Assembly (NCBI RefSeq): GCF_019504385.1
Contig: NZ_CP080590.1
Coordinates: forward strand, 124,001 to 188,000
DNA length: 64,000 nucleotides
Reading direction: 5' to 3'
Origin: Devosia salina
GTDB taxonomy: Bacteria > Pseudomonadota > Alphaproteobacteria > Rhizobiales > Devosiaceae
Shown: positions 17,618 to 26,223 of the stretch, piece after piece
Position numbering within the stretch: position 1 is the stretch's first letter
How the letters are laid out: every line of letters starts with the position of its first letter
Program-made: the position numbers and the translations under genes
The notes under the pieces: generated by a model
What the model was told of the DNA's origin: nothing
Databases searched by the model: none
The model's input: the letters and a program-made list of their open reading frames with translations, nothing else

Positions 17618-19728
17618 CGATTGGAGAGCCTTCCCTCGATCTCGTTGAGCACGGAAAAGGCGGCATCGAGCACATTGGTGCCGGGGCCAAAAATGGCAGC
17701 GACACCGGCCTCGTAGAGGAAGTCATAGTCGGGCTCGGGAATGACCCCGCCCACCACCACGGTCACCTCGCCCAGTCCACGATCCCTCAGCGCGGCGATG
17801 AGCTCGGGCACCAGCGTCTTGTGCCCGGCGGCGAGCGAGGAGACGCCCACCGCATCGACGCCGAGGTCATCGGCATGGGCGGCAACTTCCGGCGCGGTTT
17901 CGAACAGGTCCCCCATATGGACCGCAAAGCCGAGATCGGCAAAGGCCGAGGCGATGATCTTGGCGCCCCGGTCGTGTCCATCCTGCCCCATCTTGGCGAT
18001 AAAGATGGAAGGCGCCCGGCCGCGCGCCGCCTTGAAGGCATGGACGCGATCGGCGACGGATTTGAGCTGCGGGTCCTCGCCATAGCCACCGGCATAGACC
18101 CCGGAAATCACCTTGGTCACGGCGCGGTGGCGGCCAAAGACATCCTCCATGGCCTGGGAGATTTCGCCCAAGGTGGCGCGCGCACGGGCCGCCTCGATGG
18201 CGGCCTCAAGGAGGTTCCCCTCGTCCTTGGCGGCAAACTCGCGCAGGGCTGCCAGCATGGACTGGCACTTGCCCTCGTCGCGTGTCGCGCGGATGCGCTC
18301 GAGCTGGGCGATCTGCTCGGCGCGGACCTTGGCATTGTCGATGGCGCGAACTTCGATCTTTTCCTCGGCCTCGACGCGATAGCGATTGACCCCGACAATG
18401 ACGTCTTCGCCCCGATCCACGCGCGCCTGGCGGAGGGCCGCGGCTTCCTCGATGGCCAGCTTGGGGCCGCCCGATTGCACAAAGGCGGTCATGCCGCCCT
18501 GGGCTTCGGCCTCATCGATCAGGGCGCGGGCATGGTTGACCAGTTCAGCGGTCAGCGCCTCGACATAATAGGAGCCGCCCAGCGGATCGACCACATCGGT
18601 GATGCGGCTTTCATGTTGCAGGATGAGCTGGGTATTGCGGGCAATGCGGCTCGAAAACTCCGTGGGCAGCGCAATGGCTTCGTCGAAGGAATTGGTATGA
18701 AGGCTCTGTGTGCCGCCCAGCGTCGCAGCCATCGCCTCGATGGTGGTGCGCACGATATTGTTGTGCGGGTCCTGCTCGGTCAGCGACACGCCCGAAGTCT
18801 GGCAATGCGTGCGCAGCATTTTCGAGCGCGGGTCCTTCGCGCCCAGCCCGGTCATGATCTCGCTCCACAGCTGCCGCGCAGCGCGCAGCTTGCTCACTTC
18901 CAAAAAGAAGTTCATGCCAATGCCGAAAAAGAAGCTCAACCGCCCCGCAAAGCGGTCGATATCGAGCCCGCGGGCCTGCGCGGCTCGCACATATTCCATG
19001 CCATCGGCCAGGGTATAGGCCAGCTCCTGCACCGCCGTGGCTCCGGCCTCATGCATGTGGTAGCCGGAGATCGAGATCGAGTTGAAGCGCGGCATATGCT
19101 CTGCGGTATGGGCGATGATATCGCCAACGATCCGCATCGAGGGCTCGGGCGGATAGATATAGGTGTTGCGGACCATGAACTCCTTGAGGATGTCGTTCTG
19201 GATGGTCCCCTCGAGCTGATCCTGCCGGACGCCCTGTTCCTCGGCGGCCACGATGAACATGGCCAGGACCGGAATGACCGCGCCATTCATGGTCATGGAG
19301 ACGCTCATCTGGTCGAGCGGAATGCCGTCGAACAGCACCTTCATGTCCTCGACCGAATCGATGGCGACGCCCGCCTTGCCGACATCGCCGACCACACGCG
19401 GATGATCGCTGTCATAGCCGCGATGGGTGGCCAGGTCGAAGGCGACGGAAAGCCCCTTCTGCCCCTTTTCCAGCGCCTGCCGGTAAAAGGCGTTGCTCTC
19501 CCGCGCCGTGGAGAAACCCGCATATTGGCGGATGGTCCAGGGGCGATTGGCATACATGGTCGCCCGCACGCCACGGGTGAACGGCTCGACGCCCGGGATT
19601 TCCGAGCCCTCGCCGAAATAGACAGGTCTCACCCCGATCCCGCCATAGTCGCGGTCGAGCGATGAGAGCGGCGTGTCGCGGAGTTCGCGCTGGGCGAGGG
19701 CGGCCCATTTGTCGTGACTATCGGACAT
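17614..19728 (-). CDS. Methylmalonyl-CoA mutase (adenosylcobalamin-dependent, single-chain type)
   Basis: A 704-aa mutase converting (R)-methylmalonyl-CoA to succinyl-CoA. The TIM-barrel substrate domain includes RGVRATMYANRPWTIRQYAG and NSISISGYHMHEAGA. The C-terminal B12 domain has DGHDRGAKI with cobalt ligand His585 and ends with GGVIPEPDYDFLYEAGVAAIFGPG. The length is that of the catalytic large chain; no small MutA partner is adjacent, so it is the scpA/bhbA homodimer type seen in rhizobia. The ATG at 19728 has AAGGAG 6-7 bp upstream; the frame further up runs into an intergenic repeat and is not coding. Confidence 0.97.
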   Translation of the reverse strand: MSDSHDKWAALAQRELRDTPLSSLDRDYGGIGVRPVYFGEGSEIPGVEPFTRGVRATMYANRPWTIRQYAGFSTARESNAFYRQALEKGQKGLSVAFDLATHRGYDSDHPRVVGDVGKAGVAIDSVEDMKVLFDGIPLDQMSVSMTMNGAVIPVLAMFIVAAEEQGVRQDQLEGTIQNDILKEFMVRNTYIYPPEPSMRIVGDIIAHTAEHMPRFNSISISGYHMHEAGATAVQELAYTLADGMEYVRAAQARGLDIDRFAGRLSFFFGIGMNFFLEVSKLRAARQLWSEIMTGLGAKDPRSKMLRTHCQTSGVSLTEQDPHNNIVRTTIEAMAATLGGTQSLHTNSFDEAIALPTEFSSRIARNTQLILQHESRITDVVDPLGGSYYVEALTAELVNHARALIDEAEAQGGMTAFVQSGGPKLAIEEAAALRQARVDRGEDVIVGVNRYRVEAEEKIEVRAIDNAKVRAEQIAQLERIRATRDEGKCQSMLAALREFAAKDEGNLLEAAIEAARARATLGEISQAMEDVFGRHRAVTKVISGVYAGGYGEDPQLKSVADRVHAFKAARGRAPSIFIAKMGQDGHDRGAKIIASAFADLGFAVHMGDLFETAPEVAAHADDLGVDAVGVSSLAAGHKTLVPELIAALRDRGLGEVTVVVGGVIPEPDYDFLYEAGVAAIFGPGTNVLDAAFSVLNEIEGRLSNR

Positions 19729-19759
19729 AGTCTGCTCCTTCTGCCGGCGTCGCGTTTTG

Positions 19760-19923
19760 CGCCTCCCTCCCCCTTGAGGGGAGGGTAGCGTCGCTCGGCC
19801 CGCAGGGCCGAAGCAGAGCTGGGGTGGGGGTGTCGTTGTTTCGTCCAGGATTGGCCAGTTGGTGTTCGCCCAAGCCGCCGACACCCCCACCCTCGATCCC
19901 TCCCCTCAAGGGGGAGGGAGGCG
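19760..19923. repeat. Inverted G-rich intergenic element between mutase and pccA
   Basis: The left arm (19760-19835) starts CGCCTCCCTCCCCCTTGAGG and ends GGGGTGGGGGTGTCG. The right arm (19879-19923) is its near-perfect reverse complement (CGACACCCCCACCCTCGATC and onward, ending GAGGGAGGCG). The left arm carries an extra insert of about 33 bp. The same arms recur at 21973/22354, 25508-25650 and 40731-40856. It is a MITE-like non-coding element lying inside the propionate operon. Confidence 0.8.
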
Positions 19924-19950
19924 AAAGAGCCAAGGCTTCCCTGCGAGCCA

Positions 19951-21936
19951 TCACGAGACCGCCTCGAATTCGAGCATCACCGCATCCACCGCCAGCACCG
20001 CCCCAGGCACGACATGCACCTTGGCAACGCGGGCGCGCTTTTCGGCCTTGAGCACGTTTTCCATCTTCATCGCCTCGACGACGGCCAGCGTCTGTCCGTC
20101 CTCCACAATTTCGCCCTCGCTGACATCGATCCGCACCACCTGGCCCGGCATCGGGCAGAGCAGATATTTGCTCATGTCGGGCGGCACTTTGATCGGCATA
20201 TGCTTGAGATATTGCGCCACATGGGGCCTGAGCACGAGCACCTTCAAATCGGCCCCGCGATAGCGGATGCGGAAGCCGGAGGTGGTCGGGTTGACCTTGA
20301 GCACGGCAAGTCCGCCGCCCGACCATTCCAGCCGCGCCAGCGTCTCGCCCGGCTGCCAGTGCAAATGCGCCGCCTGGCTGCGCCAGCCCATGTCCACGAT
20401 CGTTTCCAGACCCTTCTGGTGCAAGATGACAGTTTCGGCCTTGTCATCCACCTGTACATGCCACTGGCTTTCCGCCTCGGCGCCGAGCCTGCGCGCCTCG
20501 CGACGTGCCATCAGCAGCGCGGCGGCGGCAACGACATCGGCGTGATGCGTCTCGCTGAGTTCGGCGCCCGCAAACCCGTCCGGGAATTCCTCGGCAATAT
20601 AGCCCGTAGTGAGCCGCCCCTCGCGGAAGCGGGTCTGCTCCATCACGGTCGAGAGGAAGGGCAAATTATTGCCCACGCCTTCCACCTCGAAACTGTCCAG
20701 CGCCACCGCCATGGCATTGATGGCTTCGATGCGCGTGGGCGCCCAGGTGCAGAGCTTGGCGATCATCGGATCGTAGAAGGTGGAAATCTCGCCACCCTCG
20801 AAGACGCCCGTATCGTTGCGCACGACCAGCGCCTCGCTGACGCTTTCGGCCGGTGGCCGATAGCGGGTGAGGCGTCCCGTCGAAGGCAGGAAATTCCGGT
20901 AGGGGTCCTCGGCATAGAGCCGGCTTTCCATGGCCCAGCCGTCGCGTCTTACCTCAGCCTGGGTCAGCGGCAGCTTTTCGCCATTGGCCACGCGCAGCAT
21001 CAGTTCGACCAGGTCCAGCCCCGTGATCAGTTCGGTCACCGGATGCTCGACCTGAAGGCGCGTATTCATTTCGAGGAAGTAGAACTTGCGGTCCTTGTCG
21101 ACGATGAATTCCACCGTCCCGGCGCTGCGATAGCCCACGGCCTTGGCCAAAGCCACCGACTGCTCGCCCATGGCCTTGCGGGTGGTCTCATCGAGGAAAG
21201 GCGAGGGCGCCTCCTCGATCACCTTCTGGTTGCGCCGCTGGATCGAGCATTCGCGCTCGTTGAGGTAGAGCACATTGCCATGCCCGTCGGCGATGAGCTG
21301 GATCTCGATATGCCGCGGCTCGGTGACGAATTTTTCGATGAAGATGCGATCGTCACCAAAGCTGGACGCCGCCTCCGATTTCGAGCGTTCGAAGCCCTCG
21401 CGCGCCTCCGCGTCATTCCAGGCAATGCGCATGCCCTTGCCGCCGCCGCCGGCACTGGCCTTGATCATCACCGGATAACCGATGGACTTGGCGATGGTGA
21501 CGGCATGCTCGGCATCGTCGATCAGGCCCATATGGCCCGGCACGGTCGAGACGCCCGCCTCGGCCGCGAGTTTCTTGGAGGTGATCTTGTCGCCCATCGC
21601 CTCGATGGCCGCCGGGGGCGGGCCGACAAAGATGATCCCGGCCTTTTCGAGCGCGGCCGAAAAGGCGGCATTCTCGGAAAGGAAGCCATAGCCCGGATGC
21701 ACGGCCTGGGCGCCGGTTGCCCTGCAGGCGGCGATGATCTTGTCGATCTGGAGGTAGGAATCCTTGGCCGCCGATCCGCCGATATGCACGGCCTCGTCGG
21801 CCATTTTCACATGCAGCGCTTCCCGGTCGGCGTCCGAATAGACCGCGACCGTGGCAATGCCCATCTTCCGCGCCGTCTTGATTACCCGGCAGGCAATCTC
21901 GCCCCGATTGGCGATGAGGAGTTTTTGGATTGTCAT
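19951..21936 (-). CDS. pccA: Propionyl-/acyl-CoA carboxylase biotin-containing alpha subunit
   Basis: A 661-aa biotin carboxylase plus biotin carrier chain. The N-terminus (KLLIANRGEIACRVIKTAR) and the ATP-grasp motif KASAGGGGKGMRIAW are diagnostic. The carboxylase core contains IEKFVTEPRHIEIQLIADG, FLEMNTRLQVEHPVTE and the catalytic-region Arg therein. The C-terminal biotinyl domain has VEAMKMEN with the biotinylated Lys at about 624. With PccB it makes (S)-methylmalonyl-CoA from propionyl-CoA. The start ATG overlaps the stop of the DUF559 gene by 4 bp. PccA is assigned over AccC/MccA because the mutase and epimerase are in the same operon. Confidence 0.93.
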   Translation of the reverse strand: MTIQKLLIANRGEIACRVIKTARKMGIATVAVYSDADREALHVKMADEAVHIGGSAAKDSYLQIDKIIAACRATGAQAVHPGYGFLSENAAFSAALEKAGIIFVGPPPAAIEAMGDKITSKKLAAEAGVSTVPGHMGLIDDAEHAVTIAKSIGYPVMIKASAGGGGKGMRIAWNDAEAREGFERSKSEAASSFGDDRIFIEKFVTEPRHIEIQLIADGHGNVLYLNERECSIQRRNQKVIEEAPSPFLDETTRKAMGEQSVALAKAVGYRSAGTVEFIVDKDRKFYFLEMNTRLQVEHPVTELITGLDLVELMLRVANGEKLPLTQAEVRRDGWAMESRLYAEDPYRNFLPSTGRLTRYRPPAESVSEALVVRNDTGVFEGGEISTFYDPMIAKLCTWAPTRIEAINAMAVALDSFEVEGVGNNLPFLSTVMEQTRFREGRLTTGYIAEEFPDGFAGAELSETHHADVVAAAALLMARREARRLGAEAESQWHVQVDDKAETVILHQKGLETIVDMGWRSQAAHLHWQPGETLARLEWSGGGLAVLKVNPTTSGFRIRYRGADLKVLVLRPHVAQYLKHMPIKVPPDMSKYLLCPMPGQVVRIDVSEGEIVEDGQTLAVVEAMKMENVLKAEKRARVAKVHVVPGAVLAVDAVMLEFEAVS

Positions 21937-22352
21937 TTTGTGTCCTCTTTGCCATCGGCATACTCGATGCGGCTCCCTCCCCCTCGCGGGGAGGGCCGGG
22001 GTGGGGGGCTCGCGGGCAGGGTGTTGAGGTACGAGCTCAGGACGTTGAACACGCCCTCCGGATTGTGCAGCACATCGCGGTTGCCAAAGCGCATCACTGT
22101 GAAACCTCGCCCTCGTAAGTAGTCGTCCCGCATTGCGTCGTTGCTTTGGACAATCTCGGTCCCATGACTGTCGCCATCGACCTCAACAATCAGTCCCGCA
22201 TGCAGACACGCAAAGTCGACATAGTACGTCCCGATCAAGTGCTGGCGACGGAACTTCCAGCCGGCCTGTCGAAGGGAATGCGTGATCCGCCAGAACGCTT
22301 GTTCAGGCGGGGAGAATTGGCGGCGGAGTTTTCTGGCTAGGTCCCGGGACAT
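21933..22352 (-). CDS. DUF559 (Vsr-like PD-(D/E)xK fold) protein nested in inverted repeats
   Basis: A 139-aa DUF559 protein. It has SPPEQAFWRITHSLRQAGWKF, RRQHLIGTYYVDFACLHAGL, IVEVDGDSH and GFTVMRFGNRDVLHNPEGVF; the Asp of YVDFAC and the E-V-D of IVEVDG are the putative nuclease residues. The ATG at 22352 is preceded by the G-rich right arm of an inverted repeat, which supplies an SD-like G run. The last 26 codons (SPPPRPSPRGGGSRIEYADG and on) are translated from the left arm. The gene interrupts the pccB-pccA order and its stop overlaps the pccA ATG (ATGA). Family members are widespread in alphaproteobacteria but their function is unestablished. Confidence 0.85.
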   Translation of the reverse strand: MSRDLARKLRRQFSPPEQAFWRITHSLRQAGWKFRRQHLIGTYYVDFACLHAGLIVEVDGDSHGTEIVQSNDAMRDDYLRGRGFTVMRFGNRDVLHNPEGVFNVLSSYLNTLPASPPPRPSPRGGGSRIEYADGKEDTK

Positions 22353-22392
22353 TCGACCCCCCACCCCATCCCTCCCCGCAAGGGGGAGGGAG
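21973..22392. mobile_element. Inverted-repeat cassette carrying the DUF559 gene (putative)
   Basis: The left arm at 21973-22012 (CTCCCTCCCCCTCGCGGGGA and onward to GTGGGGGGCTCG) and right arm at 22354-22392 (CGACCCCCCACCCCATCCCT to GGGGGAGGGAG) are reverse complements over about 38 positions with only a few mismatches. They belong to the same family as the empty elements at 19760 and 40731. Here the arms are about 340 bp apart and enclose almost the whole DUF559 gene. No transposase, terminal target duplication or other mobility signature is seen, so mobility is inference from layout. Confidence 0.5.
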
Positions 22393-22425
22393 TTCTGCCG
22401 GTGTTTCTGGCTGACATCCTCGCCC

Positions 22426-23958
22426 TCACAACGGAATATTGTCGTGCTTCTTCTTCGGACCCTGCGCAGTCTTGTGGCGCAGCGTCGAAAAAGCCCGGAT
22501 CACCCGGCGGCGTGTGCCGTGCGGCATGATGACGTCGTCGATGAAACCGCGTTCGGCGGCGACGAAGGGATTGGCGAAGCGGGCTTCATAGTCCGCCGTG
22601 CGCTGGGCGATCTTCTCCTTGTCAGAGAGTTCTGAGCGATAGAGGATCTCCGTCGCGCCCTTGGCCCCCATCACCGCAATCTCCGCGCTTGGCCAGGCAT
22701 AGTTGACGTCGGCCTTGATGTGTTTGGACGCCATCACGTCATAGGCGCCGCCATAGGCCTTGCGCGTGATAACGGTGACCAGCGGCACGGTGGCCTCGGA
22801 ATAGGCGAACAGGAGCTTGGCGCCATGCTTGATGATGCCGCCATATTCCTGCGCCACGCCGGGCAGGAAGCCGGGTACGTCGACAAAGGTCAGGATCGGG
22901 ATTTCAAAACTGTCGCAGAAGCGGATGAAGCGCGCGGCCTTCTTGGAGGCATTGATGTCGAGGCAACCCGCCAGCACCAAGGGCTGGTTGGCCACCACGC
23001 CCACCGTATGCCCATCGAGCCGGATGAAGCCGCAGAGGATATTGCCGGCATGGTTCCTCTGGATTTCGAGGAAATCGCCCTCATCGGCCACCGTGGTGAT
23101 CACCTCGCGCATGTCATAGGGCGTGTTGGCGCTGGCCGGAATGATGGTGTCGAGCTTGTCATCGCGCCGGTCGATCGGGTCGTGCGTCACCAGGCGCGGC
23201 GGCTTTTGCCCGGCGGCCAGCGGCAAATAGGAAAAGAGCCTTCGCACTTCGAGCAGCGTCTCGATGTCGTTTTCGAAGGCCGCGTCGGCGACCGAGGAGA
23301 TTTTGGTGTGGGTCGAGGCGCCGCCCAGTTCTTCCTGGGTCACCGTTTCGTTGGTGACGGTTTTCACCACATCCGGCCCGGTCACGAACATGTAGCTCGT
23401 GTCCTCGACCATATAGATGAAGTCGGTCATGGCGGGCGAATAGACCGCGCCACCGGCGCAGGGCCCCATGATGACCGAGATCTGCGGGATGGCGCCCGAG
23501 GCCTGCACATTGCGCCAGAACACATCGGCATAGCCGCCGAGCGACGCCACGCCCTCCTGGATGCGCGCGCCACCACTATCGTTGAGCCCGATCACCGGCG
23601 CACCATTCTGCATGGCCAGGTCCATGATCTTGCAGATCTTCTTGGCGTGGGTTTCGCTCAGCGACCCGCCAAAGACGGTGAAGTCCTGGCTGAACACATA
23701 GACGAGGCGCCCTTCAATGGTGCCCCAGCCGGTCACCACGCCATCGCCGGGAATGATGGTGTCGGCCATGCCGAAATCGGTCGCTCGATGGGTGACGAAC
23801 ATGTCGTATTCTTCGAAGCTTCCGGGATCGAGCAGCACGTCGAGCCGCTCGCGCGCCGTCAGCTTGCCCTTGCCATGCTGGGTGTCGATGCGCCTTTGCC
23901 CGCCGCCCAGTCGCGCTTCAGCGCGCTTCTGTTCAAGGGCATCCAGAATGTCCTGCAT
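22426..23958 (-). CDS. pccB: Propionyl-CoA carboxylase beta subunit (carboxyltransferase)
   Basis: A 510-aa carboxyltransferase moving CO2 from carboxybiotin to propionyl-CoA. Typical features are MQDILDALEQKRAEARLGGG at the start, GTIEGRLVYVFSQDFTVFGGS, the oxyanion-hole glycines in GLNDSGGARIQEGVASLGGY and MGPCAGGAVYSPAMTDF, and the late VITRKAYGGAYDVMASKHI. The ATG at 23958 follows GGGAGGC; the preceding TTG is less likely. It is the first gene of the minus-strand propionate operon, divergent from the PccR-type regulator across 125 bp. Confidence 0.95.
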   Translation of the reverse strand: MQDILDALEQKRAEARLGGGQRRIDTQHGKGKLTARERLDVLLDPGSFEEYDMFVTHRATDFGMADTIIPGDGVVTGWGTIEGRLVYVFSQDFTVFGGSLSETHAKKICKIMDLAMQNGAPVIGLNDSGGARIQEGVASLGGYADVFWRNVQASGAIPQISVIMGPCAGGAVYSPAMTDFIYMVEDTSYMFVTGPDVVKTVTNETVTQEELGGASTHTKISSVADAAFENDIETLLEVRRLFSYLPLAAGQKPPRLVTHDPIDRRDDKLDTIIPASANTPYDMREVITTVADEGDFLEIQRNHAGNILCGFIRLDGHTVGVVANQPLVLAGCLDINASKKAARFIRFCDSFEIPILTFVDVPGFLPGVAQEYGGIIKHGAKLLFAYSEATVPLVTVITRKAYGGAYDVMASKHIKADVNYAWPSAEIAVMGAKGATEILYRSELSDKEKIAQRTADYEARFANPFVAAERGFIDDVIMPHGTRRRVIRAFSTLRHKTAQGPKKKHDNIPL

Positions 23959-24083
23959 CAAAAGCCTCCCGCTTGTCGTCCAGAGGCGACCTTATCGCCT
24001 TGATCCATCGCGCCCAAGACAGGAAAGGGCAAGTCTGCTACAAACACACAGCGCGCACTCGGTAAATTTGTGGAGTTGTGAAT

Positions 24084-25496
24084 ATGGCCCCCAGAAAGGT
24101 CTTTGCCGGCGCCCGGCTGCGGGCGCTCAGGGCGCAGCACAAGCTCACCCAGGCCGAACTGGCGGCGCGGCTCGAGATTTCCCCCTCCTATGTCAATCAG
24201 ATCGAATCCAATCAGCGGCCGCTGACCGCCTCGGTCATGCTGGCTTTGGCCGACAGCTTCGATCTCGACCTGGCCAGCTTGGCCACTGATGCGTCGGACC
24301 GGCTGGTGGTCGACCTGCGCGAGGCGCTGGCCGATCCGGTCTTTGGCGAGGCGGTGCCGAACCTGCAGGAGCTGAAATCAGTGGCATCCAACGCCCCCGA
24401 CATGGCCCGGGCGGTGCTGGCGCTCTACGAGGCCTATCGCAAGACCAACGAGAAACTGGCAGGCATGGATGCGGCGCTGGCGCGCGATCCGCAATCGAGC
24501 GTCCAGACCGCCTATGAGGAAGTGCGCGACTTCTTCCACTATGCCGACAATTATATCGACCCACTCGACCGCGCCGCCGAAGCCTTGGCCACGGAACTGG
24601 GCGAGTTCGGCCCCGACCGGCTGCGGCACCTGATCGACTATTGCGCCGAGACCCATGCGATCCGCGTGGTCTTGAGCCCCCCGGCCAGTGGTGACCAGCT
24701 TGTCGAGTTCGACCGGCCCAACCGGACGCTCTGGGTCAACGCCCATCTCGACACCTCAAGCCAGTTCTTCCAGATCGCCACGGTCCTGTGCGGGCTGGAA
24801 CAGGCAACGCTTCTCGACACGCTGCTCGATGGCGCCAGCTTCAAGGCGGCCGAAGCGCGCGCCATCGCCCGCATGGGGCTGGCGAACTACTTCGCCGGGG
24901 CGCTGCACATGCCCTATGGCGCGTTCCTGAAGGCCGCTGATGCCTATCGCTTCGACATCGAGGAACTGGCGCGGGTCTTCGGGGCCAGCCTCGAACAGGT
25001 GGCGCATCGCCTCTCGACCATGCAAAGGCCTCGCGAAAAGGGCGTGCCGTTCTTCTTTGCGCGGGTTGATGCCGCCGGCACCATCACCAAGCGCCATTCG
25101 GCCACGGCGCTGCAATTTGCCCGCTTCGGCGGCGCCTGCCCCTTGTGGAACGTGCATCGCGCCTTCGAGGCGCATGGGCAGATCATAAGGCAATTAGCCG
25201 AAACGCCCGATGGCAATCGCTATCTCTGTCTCGCCTGGAGCGCCGAAAAGCGCATGGGCGGCTATCGCGGCACCACGCGGCGTTATGCTTACGCCCTGGG
25301 TTGCGAAATCAGCCATGCCGGGCGGCTGGTCTATGCCGACGATCTCGACCTCAATGGCGCGCCCTTCGAGCCCATCGGCATCTCCTGCCGCATCTGCGAA
25401 CGCCGCAATTGCCCGCAACGCGCGGTGCCACCGCTGGCCGCCGGGATTTCCGTACCGGCCGATCGGCGCAGCGTCGTGCCCTATGAGATCGGATGA
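24084..25496 (+). CDS. PccR/RamB-type short-chain acyl-CoA-responsive XRE regulator
   Basis: A 470-aa ScfR-family regulator. The N-terminal XRE HTH is GARLRALRAQHKLTQAELAA followed by SPSYVNQIESNQRPLT. The middle has the COG3800/ImmA-like region (AIARMGLANYFAGALHMPYG), and the end carries the DUF2083 cysteines (ISCRICERRNCPQRA). ScfR-family members regulate propionyl-CoA carboxylase, the glyoxylate cycle or the methylcitrate cycle. Its divergence from pccB argues for the PccR role. The ATG at 24084 has GGAG 8 bp upstream; an in-frame GTG at 24078 is too close to that site. I did not find the TTTGCAAA motif known for this family in the 125-bp gap, so target-site recognition here is open. Confidence 0.88.
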   Translation: MAPRKVFAGARLRALRAQHKLTQAELAARLEISPSYVNQIESNQRPLTASVMLALADSFDLDLASLATDASDRLVVDLREALADPVFGEAVPNLQELKSVASNAPDMARAVLALYEAYRKTNEKLAGMDAALARDPQSSVQTAYEEVRDFFHYADNYIDPLDRAAEALATELGEFGPDRLRHLIDYCAETHAIRVVLSPPASGDQLVEFDRPNRTLWVNAHLDTSSQFFQIATVLCGLEQATLLDTLLDGASFKAAEARAIARMGLANYFAGALHMPYGAFLKAADAYRFDIEELARVFGASLEQVAHRLSTMQRPREKGVPFFFARVDAAGTITKRHSATALQFARFGGACPLWNVHRAFEAHGQIIRQLAETPDGNRYLCLAWSAEKRMGGYRGTTRRYAYALGCEISHAGRLVYADDLDLNGAPFEPIGISCRICERRNCPQRAVPPLAAGISVPADRRSVVPYEIG

Positions 25497-25507
25497 GGGT
25501 GCTAGCC

Positions 25508-25650
25508 GGTCACTCCACCCTCGATCCCTTCCCCTCAAGGGGAGGGAGGTGCAGGGCCGAGATGCCAATGTTTATCACTCCCTCCCCTAGATGGGGAGAG
25601 TAGCGCAGCCGGACGCGGAGCGTCCTGGCGCAGCTAGGGTGGGGTGATCG
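25508..25650. repeat. G-rich inverted element between convergent genes
   Basis: The left arm has CACTCCACCCTCGATCCCTT then CCCCTCAAGGGGAGGGAG; the right arm has CTCCCTCCCCTAGATGGGGA and ends CTAGGGTGGGGTGATCG. The arms are inverted copies of each other, separated by about 25 bp, with a GC-rich insert in the right arm. It belongs to the family at 19760 and 40731 but is more diverged. It fills the gap between pccR and the carbonic-anhydrase gene and probably folds as a bidirectional terminator. Confidence 0.7.
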
Positions 25651-25652
25651 CC

Positions 25653-26207
25653 TCACGCCGGATCGAACTCGATCCCATGTCCGGCAACCGGCTTCATCCC
25701 AGCCGCAAAACGCTTGGCATTGCTCACATAGCGGTCCGCCGAGGCGGCGAGACCAGCCTCACCCTCGGCATCAATTTCCCGCACCACTTTCGCCGGCGCG
25801 CCCATGACCAGGGAATTGTTCGGGATCACCTTGCCCTCGGTCACCAGCGCATTGGCGCCGATCAGGCAATTCTTCCCGATCACCGCGCCGTTGAGCACCG
25901 TCGCGCCCATGCCGATCAGCGTATTGTCGCCAATACTGCAGCCATGCACGATCGCTGCGTGGCCAATAGTGACATTGGCCCCGATGGTCAGGGGAAAGCC
26001 CCTATCGGTATGCAGGACGCAGTTCTCCTGCACATTGGAGCGGGCGCCGATGGTGATGGTCTCGATATCGCCCCGCGCCACCACGCCAAACCAGATGCCG
26101 GCTTCCGGGCCCACCACGACATCGCCGACAAGGACGGCGGTCGGGGCGATCCAGCCGACATTCTCGTCGATCCGCGGCGCGATGCCATCGAGTGCGTAAA
26201 CGGGCAT
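25653..26207 (-). CDS. Gamma-carbonic-anhydrase-family protein (left-handed beta-helix)
   Basis: A 184-aa hexapeptide-repeat protein of the YrdA/CaiE/gamma-CA family. Left-handed beta-helix repeats are visible as IGARSNVQENCVLHT, IGANVTIGHAAIVHGCSIGD, NTLIGMGATVLNG and IGANALVTEG. The metal-ligand histidines lie in NCVLHTD and IGHAAIVHG. These proteins are trimeric and Zn/Fe-binding; many lack measurable carbonic anhydrase activity. The ATG at 26207 has a strong AGGAGG. It lies 16 bp downstream of selO on the same strand, so the two are probably co-transcribed. Confidence 0.92.
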   Translation of the reverse strand: MPVYALDGIAPRIDENVGWIAPTAVLVGDVVVGPEAGIWFGVVARGDIETITIGARSNVQENCVLHTDRGFPLTIGANVTIGHAAIVHGCSIGDNTLIGMGATVLNGAVIGKNCLIGANALVTEGKVIPNNSLVMGAPAKVVREIDAEGEAGLAASADRYVSNAKRFAAGMKPVAGHGIEFDPA

Positions 26208-26223
26208 GCTGTCCTCCTGGCGC

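Noticed and set aside
17821..22122. Long plus-strand frames opposite the mutase and pccA
   Set aside because: Mirror frames of the methylmalonyl-CoA mutase and pccA genes; the compositions are those of antisense G+C-rich DNA.
23959..24083. RamB/PccR-type TTTGCAAA operator between pccB and its regulator
   Set aside because: No exact or near TTTGCAAA pair is visible in the gap, so no operator is annotated.
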